Source of the DNA: Gnetum montanum
Taxonomy: Eukaryota > Streptophyta > Gnetopsida > Gnetales > Gnetaceae
Direction: 5' to 3'
NCBI GenBank assembly: GCA_015680685.1
Contig: MNCI01015910.1
Span: 642,939-706,938 of the forward strand
DNA length: 64,000 nucleotides
Both the position numbers and the translations under genes were made by a program. Below the pieces are notes generated by a model that worked only from the letters and a program-made list of their open reading frames with translations, was not told where the DNA came from and made no database searches. Positions 1 through 9,913 of the stretch are shown here, one piece after another. Position 1 is the stretch's first letter, and each line of letters opens with the position of its first letter.

Positions 1-394
1 TTAAAAATCCCATTATGCAAGAACATGTTGCCACCATTACCACTGCTACCATTTGCTACTATCATTGACTTGCACTATCGTTTATCACACCTACCACCTG
101 CTACCATCCGTAGGCTCTTGTTGCCCATAAGCTACTACTAGCTGACATCACTACCTTTGTCGTCTATGCCTCTGACATGCACTACCATCTATTGCTCCTG
201 CCCTTAGTTACCGTCGTCTACTATTGTGCACATGTCATTGTTGCATGTTATGTTCATCACCTCATGCTACCTGCAAGATCACCATGTGCCAGCTACATTC
301 ACCACCACCATAGTTTTTCATGCCTGCTCATCACTAGTAGCTGACTACCATGCTCTTGCTGATGCACGTGCATGCTGTAGCCATTGGAAGTCGT
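1..394. other. CAT/CCA-rich sequence without a gene
   Basis: The stretch is rich in short CTACCATC-type words. A 68-codon open frame on the plus strand has no recognisable domain and looks like a by-product of this composition. Similar words recur in the tandem duplication to the right (about 700-800 and 2090-2230), so it may be the end of a further repeat copy. No regulatory or coding function is supported. Confidence 0.5.
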
Positions 395-1780
395 CATGGA
401 TGCTATTGCCACAAATGCCCTTTGCTCTCTAATCGCCAAGAGAGAGAGACCTTATTCTAATTGCCCAGTGATTTCCTGCCACATGCATGTTGTCTACATG
501 CCCCTATTGACATGCCTATTGATAGGAGAGGGGGAAGCCAAGAGATGATTGTTGTCCCCGTGTGCTGTCACTATCTACAATTTGACACCACATGTTTCCA
601 CCTTCTAATTGTCATCCACAACTAGTGAGTAGGAGACCTCCGACAATGTCTTCCCCTCTTATTTGCTGACCACTTCTCATCTTATAAGTCACTCCCCACC
701 ACTGTTATGAATTCCCATGTTTGCCACTCACCCATGTCCACCACCGTCAATTACATCCACATCTACCATTGCTTGCACGTAGGTTACTCATGTTGTCCAT
801 GTTTTCCACCATCACCATGACTCCCATGAAATACTTGTTGTTGCACTAGCTAGCTTCTTATTTGATGGGCCATTGATATTTTTAGTAATGTCTATTATTA
901 TATTTGAATCCAAATTTACAACTTCAAATCTTATTTTTAATTCTTCATCGAACATATCTTTGAGTTGTTTATTCAAGTAAGGATAATATGCACCCTCCAT
1001 ATATTTCATTGATATGCTCTTGAAAGTGAAAGTTAACTTCAAGGACTAAGAAGAAGATATATTAGAACTCTGAGCTATCAAAACCCTCTGAGAATTAACA
1101 AACTTCACCTTACAACTTCCTAGAGATGCTAAATGTTATTTTAGATGGATATGATATCCTGAAAATTTCTACAACATCAAGAGGAGCATCTCTCTTACAC
1201 AGAATATAAATCTAAATTTAGAAATATTTAGCATAGGGGTTTTTTGTGCACAACTTATGCCAACAACACCTTGTTGTAAGGGAGCCTTGGCGTGACTTAA
1301 GTCTACATACATAGAATCCTAAGGTTTATAAATTTTAAAAAATCAAGGCTACTGTTAAATCTAAATGTTTGATTTAGAAAGGTTAATTTATGGGTTTAAT
1401 TTCATTGGATAATATGTCACACAAATTCTAATTAGGTTGTATACATTTTTTTCATGTTGGTGATATGTACCATCATCTAGTTCTTATAACAATCCCTTAA
1501 ATGTTGCTTGTATTTTCTTTTGTACATACAATAATGGTTTAAGTAGAAGTTAAGGAAAATAAAATTAGGGATCATCCTTTTAGAAGAAAGGGGACATCAA
1601 AACCCAAAAATAAACTATAAGTACGGGTCATCATTGTGAGGAGAGGGGATTTTGTTGATAGATGATAATAATTTAAAGGTTGCATGGTACCTCTCATTGA
1701 AAGCACCCTATTCAAATCTGAAACCATACCTTGGTGATTAGACCAATAAGGCATGGTCCCATGCCTAACATGGGCGATGT
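395..1780. repeat. Tandem duplication unit A (about 1.385 kb)
   Basis: The segment aligns with 1781-3165 at a nearly constant offset of 1381 to 1386 bases. Three anchors were checked by eye: the word starting ATTGCCACAAAT (405 and 1791), the block TTCCCCTCTT (651 and 2036) and the block AAGAAGATAT (1051 and 2436). Both units carry the same AT-rich right half and CCA-rich left half. Open frames inside share no domain with known proteins. It may be part of a larger unrecognised repeat. Confidence 0.75.
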
Positions 1781-3165
1781 TGCAGATGTTATTGCCACAA
1801 ATTTTGTTTTCCCACTGATTACTGGGAGAGAGAGGCCCTGCTCTAATCACCAACTGACTACCCGTCATGTGCACACTTACACGTGCCATTGTTGATGCAC
1901 CTACTAATGAGAGAGGGGGAGGCTAAGAGATAATTGACATCCCTGCATGCCACCATTGTTTACCATTTGATGCCATGCATTGTTGCCTTTTAACTATCGT
2001 CTACTACTAGTGAGTGAGAGACCTTGAGTGATGTCTTCCCCTCTTGCTTGCTGACCACTTCCCCTCTTATAAGCATCTCGCCACCACTGTTATGAATGCC
2101 CATGTCTGTCACTCATCCATGTCCACCATTGTTGGTTATGTTGACCTCTGCTACCACTTGCACATTAATTACCCATGTTGCCAATGTTGCCCACCACCAC
2201 CACAACTCCCATGACATGCCCTCTACCATGCTAGCTCTCTCTTTATTTGATGGGCCATTGATATTTTCAGTAATGTTTGTTATTATGTTTGAATCCAAAT
2301 TTATAGCTTCAACTCCTATTTTTAATTCTTCATCCAACATATATTCGAGTTGTTTATCCAAGTAAGGATAATATGCGTCCTCCATATCTTTTGTTGATAT
2401 GCCTTTGAAAGTGAAACCCAACTTCAAGGATTGAGAAGAAGATATATTAGAACTTTGAGTTATCAAAACTCTCTGAGAATTAACGAACTTCACCTTGAAA
2501 CTTCCTAGAGATGCTAAATGTTATTTCAGATGGATATGATATCCTGAAAATTTCCATAATGTCGAGAGGAGCATCTCTCTTATATAGAATATAAGTCTAA
2601 ATTTAGAAATATTTAGCATAGGGGTTTTGTGCGTGTAGTTTATGCCAACAATGCCCCATTGTAGTGTGGCCTTTGCATGACTTAACTCTAGGTACATAGA
2701 ATCCTAAGGTTATATAAATTTTAAAAAATCAAGGCTAGTGTCAAATACAAATGTTTGATTTAGAAAGGTTAAGTTATGGGTTTTATTTCATTGGATAATA
2801 TGTCATACAAATTCTAATTAAGTTCTATAAAAAAGAATTTCATGTTAGTGATATGTACCATCATCTAGTTCTTATAACAACCCCTTAAATATTGCTTGTA
2901 TTTTCTTATGTACATATAATAATGCTTTAAGTAGAAGTTAAGCAAAATATAATTAGGGGTCATCATTTTAGGAGAAAGGGGAGGATTAAAACCCAAAAAC
3001 AAACTATAAGTAGGGGTCATCATTGTGAGGAGAGGGAGTTCTATTGATAAATGATAATAATTTAAAGGTTTCATGGTACCTCTCATTGAAAGCACCCCTA
3101 TTCAAATCATGAAACCATACCCTGGTGTGTAGACCAATAAGTCATGGCCCTGTCCCTAGCATGGG
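1781..3165. repeat. Tandem duplication unit B (about 1.385 kb)
   Basis: Second copy of the unit at 395-1780, with many substitutions and small indels, so the duplication is old. The homology fades after the word ATGGGCAATG near 3165. Minus-strand open frames here (2113-2493 and its diverged counterpart at 812-1042) are related only because the DNA is duplicated, and neither has a known motif. Confidence 0.75.
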
Positions 3166-3900
3166 CAATGTTGGCATCAACAGCCATCAGGTGTAAAATA
3201 CTTGATCTTGCATTCCTTTCCAATTATTGATTCTATTTTAGATATTTCTAGTACTGATTCAATTTCTGGTATGCTGAGACAATATTTACTTATGTGTCAA
3301 GTGCTATTGCATTGAGACACAATGCTATTTTTTGTTGTCCTGTCAATTTTCAATGATCTTGAAGACTATCTTATATGGCTAATTTATATTTACATTCATT
3401 GTTGACATTGAAATCTATTTTAGTGCTCTTGAATGCTCATAAAGGTGCATGATGTGAACATGTATGATACTAATATAGATATTTTATTATGTCTATGCAG
3501 ACAGAAAGGATCTATAAGATGAATTTCTTCAAAATATATTAGTAGTAATAAATCTTCAATGCAATAAATGTGTTTAATATTGAGGCAATTTGAACACTTC
3601 TTCTATATAATTCTCTATAACTAACACACATCTTGAATAGCTCATACAAGACACACCAAACTTAGATTTGCCATTTTCTTTTAAAAAAATATTTTCTACA
3701 ACATTCTACTAATGCATATTTCTCATCTTCTACCACTTCCAATAAGACATATTCTATATTTCCCTTTCCACTCAAAGATGAGTGATCTTTGCTAATTAGC
3801 ATTCTTATAGATATTAGAATTGTTGCATGTATCATCGTGTTTTCCACCTCTAATTTGGTTAGTAAAATTGAAGAGATATATGTGTGTGTGTGCACGCGTG
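3166..3900. other. AT-rich spacer
   Basis: No coding or RNA gene is seen. It holds AT-rich unique-looking sequence with a short (TG)n run near 3881-3895. Short open frames here are AT-rich chance frames. Confidence 0.4.
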
Positions 3901-4260
3901 TGCCTCATTTTGTGATTTTCTAAAACTTTCTTTGTAACAATTTTCCATGGTTTTTTCGAATTATCACTATTAAATGTAAACCATTTACATGTTATGGCAA
4001 ACAAACAGTTTCAATATAATTGTTTACGTGTTATTGAAAGTTTTAATAAAATTGAATACATACATACATATATATGTATGTGCCTCATTTTGTGCTTTTC
4101 TAAAACTTTCTTTGTAACAAGTTTCCAAAGTTGTTTTGAATTATCATTATTAAATGTAAACCATTTATGCATTATGGCAAAAAAAATGGTTTCAATATAA
4201 TCATTTATGCATGATTGAAATTTTTAATGTAACTATGTACACATTATGAAAAGTTTCAAT
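3901..4260. repeat. 180-bp direct tandem duplication
   Basis: The block starting TGCCTCATTTTGTG at 3901 returns at 4081 and stays aligned for about 180 bases, including TTAAATGTAAACCATTTA and the GTTTCAATATAA word. The two copies differ by scattered substitutions. Confidence 0.75.
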
Positions 4261-4400
4261 ATAACTATTTATGAAAGTTTTAATATAATCATTTACGTGT
4301 TATTGAAAGTTTCAATATAACTATTTACGTCTTATGAAAATTTTTAATATAACCCATTATGCATTATGGAAAACAAATGGTTTCAAATTTGAAACCAACT
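4193..4400. repeat. Degenerate GTTTCAATATAA tandem repeat
   Basis: The words AAAGTTTCAATATAA, CATTTACGTGTTATTGAAAG and CTATTTATG recur about every 40 to 50 bases, continuing the end of the 180-bp duplication. No coding potential. It looks like local expansion of an AT-rich minisatellite. Confidence 0.5.
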
Positions 4401-4504
4401 AAATTTGTTGTAATGGTTTTCATAAAAATGGTCTCATATTTTCCATTTAAACTAGAAGTTAATCCTTGGTAATTAATTTTCTAACCTATAAAATGTTCTT
4501 GATA

Positions 4505-4764
4505 AGAAAACAAACAAGCACCAGAAGATATCAAACTCATGACAGTGTTATAGCTTTTGGGTCCCTATCACAAACACTCAGAGTCTGCATACATCATTAT
4601 TGTTGTTGAACGTTAGTGTGATAGAAGAATCCAAAACACTCTATGAAACACATTCACACAATCCAAACAAGAGCATCAATGGCTCGAGGTTGGTTTTATG
4701 TTTATTTTCACATTTTGGTTAAATGCATGTTTTGATCAATCTTTTACAACAAAATTTTCTTACA
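4505..4764 (+). repeat. Ty1/copia 5' LTR fragment
   Basis: The sequence aligns with 7597-7855 (shared words AGAAGATATCAAACTCA, CCCTATCACAAACACTCA and ATGCATGTTTTGATCAAT). It ends just before an initiator-Met-type primer binding site, which is where a 5' LTR should end. The left part of the LTR is missing: similarity to the 3' copy stops near 4505. Confidence 0.7.
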
Positions 4765-4766
4765 TT

Positions 4767-4780
4767 TGGTATCGGAGCAG
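4767..4780 (+). promoter_or_regulatory. Primer binding site (tRNA-Met initiator type) of copia element
   Basis: TGGTATCGGAGCAG matches the TGGTATCAGAGC core used by most plant Ty1/copia elements, with one transition (CAG to CGG). It sits two bases after the LTR fragment end. Confidence 0.75.
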
Positions 4781-5937
4781 ATTAGGTCTCTTTCTTGATG
4801 CTTAGAACTTATTCAGATGAGGTTTCTATTAACAAAGTTTTCGATGATGGTTTGAATCAGTAGAATTTATTTTTCAATGATTATTTGTGAAAAATAATGT
4901 TAGAAATCATTAAGGGATTAAATTTTTAATAATTTGGTGATTTGAAACATCAAAAATGATGCTAGATTTTGCATTTAAGGAAGCTTTAAAATAATACCAT
5001 TTTTACATTAGCTAAACAACATGTCATTTTGAAGTTATGAAACACATAGTTCTTTGCAGAAACCACACATCGTTTTTTGAAATCATGCTAAATATTTTTT
5101 TTGAAATTTTGTGAAATTCAAAATTTTGTCATTTAGATTAGATAAAATTCTGAAGTTTAATTTATGCTAAAGTTTATTCAATTCTTGCAAATTAAGTTGT
5201 TTTGGCATTTCTAAAATATTTTTAGGATTAAAATTACCAAAATTTTATGAATTTTAAAATTTTGGCAATTCATTTAAAAATGAATAAAGTTGCTTATTGA
5301 TTAATATTTCTAAAATAAAATTATGTTTATTTTAATACCATATTTCTTAAGGAATGTTAAAATTAGGTAATTTATTTTAGAAATAATTTATTTTATGCAT
5401 AATTTATTTTGTATATATCTATAAAGAGACATATTGATATATGCGTTAGAAAAATAGTTTTTGTGCATAAAAATAAATGGCTAGTTATCTATATAATTTT
5501 GTATAATTAGAGAGTAGCCACAATAGCTTTAATTATGCAAAATTATATATTAAGAGTCTTTGGATCACAGATGGTAAATAAACATTAAATTAGGATTAAT
5601 CATATGTAATATAATAAATTATTTCCCATAGGAATTTTTATTATATTTGATATGATTAATTAGGATGATGTATTAAATTATTTTTATTAATTTACCCACA
5701 AGGATTAAGAAAAGGGATATAATTTAATAGTTTCATCATAAGGATATATGAATCTTTTTGAATTAAGAATTTAGCCCACATGAAATTTTTATGTCATTTG
5801 ATTCATATTTTATGCATGATTTACATTGGTAAACATGTCATATAGTATTTTAACCTCAAATTTAGTGGCGTAAGCATGTCTTAATTTATGTAGTAATACA
5901 ACCTGTGAACTACTCATATTTTAAATGCGACATTCCT
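4781..5937 (+). other. Copia leader region, AT-rich, no gene
   Basis: Sequence between primer binding site and the first gag homology. It is very AT-rich with no coding frame of note. A long untranslated leader, or filler from later insertions, are both possible. Confidence 0.5.
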
Positions 5938-6800
5938 AAATTAAAGGGTGATAATTATAAGATGTGTAAGGAGAGAATTCTCCTTCATTTAGGCTGAATG
6001 GACATTGACTATGCTATCCGTAAGCATGAACCACCAGCCATTACCAAAACCAACCAATTAGATGATGTTGGTTGTTATGAAAAATGGTAGCAATCTAATC
6101 ACCTCCATGTCATGCTCACAAAGACCAAGATCTTGGTTGGTATGCATGATTCATTGGAACACTATGACCATGTGCAAGCTTTGATGAAGGTAATTGATGA
6201 ACGATTTGAATCATTAGAAAAAAATTTTGCTAGCACATTAGCACTAAAATTTTCATCCATGAAGCTCACCAAAATTTGTGGTGTGCGTGAGCACATCATG
6301 CAAATGAGGGAGATAGCGACTTAGTTAAAAACACTTGAGGTTGAGATGTTAGAGTCTTTCCTTGTGCACTACATCTTGGACATGCTCCCATAGCAATATG
6401 GACCCTTTAAGATTTCTTATAACACACATAGGGTAAAATGGTTAATCAATGAACTAATGACCATGTGTGTACAAGAAGAGGGTAGACTTGCTATGGAAGT
6501 AGAAGAGAGTATTCATTTGGCTACACAAGAAAAGAATAAGGGGAAAGCCAAAAATAAGGGGAAGGGAAAATTACGTACACAAGCTAATATTAAGAAGGAA
6601 TCTAGATGCTTTTTGTGTAAGAAGAAAGGTCATGTAAAGAAGGGTTATCCTAAATATCAAAATTGGCTTCAGAAGAAAGGTACTCAATTCTCACTTATTT
6701 GTTTTGAATATAATATGGTTGATCTTGGCCATAAAAAATGGTATATTGACTCCAACTCTACAATCCATGTTACTAATTCCTTGCAAGGGTGCAAAACCTA
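5938..6800 (+). pseudogene. Ty1/copia gag and start of protease (broken)
   Basis: One reading frame shows a copia Gag: the beginning KLKGDNYKM, the long helical central part at about 6112-6324 typical of the UBN2-type gag, then a lysine-rich stretch and a CCHC zinc knuckle CFLCKKKGHVKKGY near 6604-6650 whose last Cys is Tyr. The frame runs on into the protease start (WYIDSNSTIHVTNS near 6740), where the usual D-S-G has become D-S-N. In-frame stops interrupt it, for instance a TGA at a normal Trp position near 5995, a TAG near 6088, and TAG codons after 6324. It is a dead copy of a polyprotein that normally packages element RNA. Confidence 0.8.
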
Positions 6801-6911
6801 AGGAAGAAAGTGGAAAGTGAGTTGTGTAGCTATTCAAGGAACAAGATGTGCTTATATGTGGAGGCAATTGAAACATGAAAATTAGTTTTAAGTAGTGGTT
6901 TTGTTTTAGAG

Positions 6912-7310
6912 TTGGAAAAGACATTTTATATTCCATGTTTTTTGAGGAATTTAATTTCTATTTCAAGGCTTGTATCAATGGGATTTTCCTTTAATGTTTT
7001 AGATAATATATTTAGTTTATGTTATATATTTGAACTTATTGGAAATGGTACATTGAAAGATGGTCTTTTCAAACTTAGTTTACAAAATGAAACTTCTTAT
7101 ACTTCTATGCATGTTCATGATAGTGTTGGCATTACGAGATGTGTTATGAATAAAGAATCCTCTATGTTATGGCATTGTAGATTAGTACATATCTCCATTG
7201 AGAGAATAAAGAGATTAGTTAATCATGGAGTGCTTAGTACTCTAGATTTTACTAACTTTGACACTTGTGTGCGGCAAGCTAAGAATGGATGCTCATCACC
7301 CATAGGCTAG
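6912..7310 (+). pseudogene. Ty1/copia GAG-pre-integrase region (broken, truncated)
   Basis: In a different frame from gag, so a frameshift lies between 6801 and 6912. The motif LWHCRLVHIS and the following RIKRLVNHGVLSTLDF are the GAG-pre-integrase domain that precedes copia integrase (consensus LWHxRLGH). One His-containing pair is kept; the usual Cys pair is reduced to DTCVRQAK. The frame is cut at about 7283-7310 where LTR-like sequence begins, so integrase core, RT and RNase H are deleted. Confidence 0.8.
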
Positions 7311-7855
7311 TTTAGATTTTATCTTTTTGTTGTAAATTAGATTAAATAATTCATTTCTCTATTATCATTTGGAGTTGCATAGGGCCACAATAACATCAAT
7401 GATCATATGCCTCACTTTGGACTAAACCATGCATGACAAAGCTACCAGTAGTCCAAGTGGGAAGACAATGAACTACGATCAAGGCATAATGATCTAGATG
7501 CCACAACTAGTCCTCTACACAGAATTTAACTGGATCATGCGTGAACGCTTGAGATTCATATATTTGAGTGTAGGGTGTGCTCACTGCTCATCAGAGAACA
7601 AGCAAACACTAGAAGATATCAAACTCACTGTAGTGTTACAGTTTTTGGATCCCTATCACAAACACTCAAAGTTTGCATACACCATCATTGTTGAACATTA
7701 ATGTGATAGAAGAATCCAAGACACATTCATGTAGTCCAAACGAGAGCATCAATTGTTGGCAGTCATTTTTTTTTATTTTCACAATTTTGTGATTTTGTGC
7801 AATTCGGTTAGATGCATGTTTTGATCAATGGCTTACAACAAAATTTTCTTAAATT
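7284..7855 (+). repeat. Ty1/copia LTR fragment (3' side)
   Basis: The right half (7597-7855) is homologous to the 5' LTR fragment at 4505-4764. The left half (7284-7595) is homologous to 36130-36476 far to the right (shared words CCACAACTAG, GTGGGAAGACAA, TGAGTGTAGGG, GCTCATCA). Together they suggest one LTR fused directly to the truncated pol by deletion of the rest of the element. Confidence 0.6.
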
Positions 7856-8065
7856 ACAATTTACTTTTATTTCTCATGTAAAATATTATGAAATGACACA
7901 ATGCTTCAACTTTCAATCTCAACAAATTAGCTTCCAAAGGAACGTTTAGTTTTCCCCTTGAATTTATCCACTAAGAACTAGTTTTGAAGCTTTTCAATTT
8001 TTTCAATGATTCTTATCAATAAGCTCTACACCAAACATCTATATAGCATTTTTTCACAAATGATG

Positions 8066-8286
8066 AGAGTGGTAACTCTAGTAGTTATTCTAATTATTAG
8101 AGTGGTTACTCTAGCAATTACTCTAGCAGTTACTCTAATTATTAGAGTGGTTACTCTAGCAGTTACTTTAGCAGTTACTCTAATTATTAGAGTGGTTACT
8201 CTAGTAGTTATTCTAATTATTAGAGTGGTTACTCTAGGGGTTACTTTAGTAGTTATTCTAATTATGAGTGGTTACTCTAATTATTA
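8066..8286. repeat. Minisatellite AGAGTGGTTACTCTA
   Basis: Units begin AGAGTGGTTACTCTAG and end TCTAATTATT. Lengths alternate 33, 45, 45, 33 and 45 bases because the inner 12-base word GCAGTTACTCTA is present once or twice. The word AGAGTGGTTACTCT is an imperfect palindrome. A 93-codon frame across it is only a translation of the repeat. It lies just upstream of a TATA-like box, so it may be the enhancer part of an unrecognised LTR. Confidence 0.85.
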
Positions 8287-8305
8287 GAGTAGTTGCTCCC
8301 AAGCC

Positions 8306-8313
8306 TATAAATA
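8306..8313 (+). promoter_or_regulatory. TATA-like box
   Basis: TATAAATA follows the minisatellite by about 20 bases and is followed by non-coding sequence to 8680. The arrangement resembles an LTR promoter, but no partner LTR or primer binding site was found, so the parent element is unknown. The rest of 7856-8680 shows no gene. Confidence 0.35.
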
Positions 8314-8680
8314 CAATGCCTAGGTGCACAATTGGAGGAAGTCTTTCAATAGTCAAGTAGCAAAACTCTTGTAGTCTGTTTGAAAGTTAGAGTATTTTCC
8401 AAGTGCCCATAGTAGGAGGTCTAAGTGTGGATGGATCTATATTCGAGCATTATGTACCTAAGTACACCTTGTGTATGGCAATAAAGACAAGCTCTTTGAT
8501 TCATCCTTGCAACACTTGAGATTTTTTTTCTTACGCATTTATTTTATTTTACTTTCTTATGCATTTATTTTATTTTATTTTATGCACTTTACATTTTTGT
8601 TATTAGTACAGCAATTCATTTTGATCAATTAAGAAAATTGTTAAATTACACAAGCAGGACCACTTCAAGGATGCGTTAAG

Positions 8681-9521
8681 AGTCAATCTCTCTTGTTGTA
8701 CATTATCATTTTCATTGTAAATTTTCACATTTTTTGAGTTGGTTAAGCTCTTATGCTCCAAATTGTATCTGCTTCTATGGGCATAAGCTAGCTTCTGTAA
8801 GCCAACACATGTTGTAAGATACAATGCATCTGGTCAAGAACGTAGCCCACCTATGCACGACCAATTGACATGTAGTTGTCCATCTAACACCTATCACATG
8901 ATCCATTTTTCTCTCATTTCTCATCCATTGATACATCTATGAGGTCCATACCCAAACCTAGCCAAACCTTATAAATACCCCATCCATTCCCATAAATGGG
9001 GTTGGTAATTTTGAAGGTTGATGTCTTAGGAAACACTGACTGGTAACTTTTGGACACTCAAGCACACCTGACTCCTAGCATTCAAGCACCTGTAAGCATA
9101 TCACCCTGGGGCTTAGCACTTGACTTGCCATCCACATGCATAGCTATGCTTTGACTAGTGCACATTCATTCTAAGCAATACAATATAGTTCATTTTTCCT
9201 TCCATTATATTATTTACTCTATTTTAAATTCAGTTTAGGCTTTGTTTACAATATCACTTCTGTATATGCTCTATTTGCATTTTGTACGTCACTGTTTACA
9301 TTTTGAACATTAGTTACGATAACCCCAACACAAGCCATAGCTTACGTTTGGGGAAGTCCTTGGTTGATTTTCGTGCAGACCATCCAAGGCACTCTACCTT
9401 CATTTTCTTTTCTAGCTTACCCTCATGCAAAAGCAGGGTCAGCTATGTCTGTCCAATAATCTTTCGGCGTTTGTTTTTTCCTTCCAGCCTTACACCGATG
9501 ATTTCGGTCAATACAGTAAAT
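8681..9521 (+). repeat. E1 5' LTR, left-truncated
   Basis: Aligns without net indels to the right end of the 3' LTR (35131-35972): AGTCAATCTCTCTTGTTGTA opens both. A TATAAATA box at 8970-8977 has its exact partner at 35420-35427. The left 900 or so bases known from the 3' copy are missing; sequence left of 8681 is unrelated. Confidence 0.85.
8970..8977 (+). promoter_or_regulatory. E1 LTR TATA box
   Basis: TATAAATA is followed by CCCCATCCATTCCCATAAAT. The same box occurs in the 3' LTR at 35420 and equivalent boxes occur in the LTRs of E2 (44990) and E3 (49801). It is probably the promoter for the full-length sense RNA. Confidence 0.6.
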
Positions 9522-9540
9522 TGGCACTAGAAGGAGGGCC
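9522..9540 (+). promoter_or_regulatory. E1 primer binding site
   Basis: TGGCACTAGAAGGAGGGCC directly follows the LTR. NA1 (28908) and E3 (50602) carry TGGTGCTAGAAGGAGG at the same place, so all three families share one primer type. I could not match the complement to a standard tRNA 3' end from memory, so the primer is unassigned. Confidence 0.75.
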
Positions 9541-9721
9541 GAACTTGTTTACTGTCCTATCAAAACATTGATCACGTTACCTGTTCAAATGCTGCACAAA
9601 ACCAAGTACTGAAACTAAGGCCTAGCTTGTCAAGCTAGCTTACACACACTAGACCTAATCACACTAACCCAAGTTACTCACGCCATCTTAACAACTTACT
9701 CACGACAACTTACTCAAGCCA

Positions 9722-9857
9722 GCTTGCTCATGCTGTCAGCTTGCTCACGTTGTCAGTTTGCTCATGCTGTTAGCTTGCTCACACTGTCCGTTTTCTCACG
9801 TTGTCAACTTGCTCACGCTGTTAGTTTGCTCATGCTGTCAGCTTTCTCATGCTAGCT
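9722..9857 (+). repeat. 17-bp tandem repeat in E1 leader
   Basis: Eight consecutive units of GCTTGCTCATGCTGTCA type run from 9722 with an exact 17-base period. Each contains the E1-specific motif CTCAYRYTG (CTCACGCTG, CTCATGCTG, CTCACACTG or CTCACGTTG). The array lies between the primer site and the gag start at 9914, in the untranslated leader or packaging region. Confidence 0.9.
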
Positions 9858-9913
9858 TGACCACCTAGCTTACACATGCTCATCTTGTCCAGCCCAGCTT
9901 ATTCACACTTGCT

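Noticed and set aside
8006-8287. 93-codon open frame of repeated Val-Thr-Leu units
   Set aside because: It is the translation of the minisatellite at 8066-8286 and has no start context or family.
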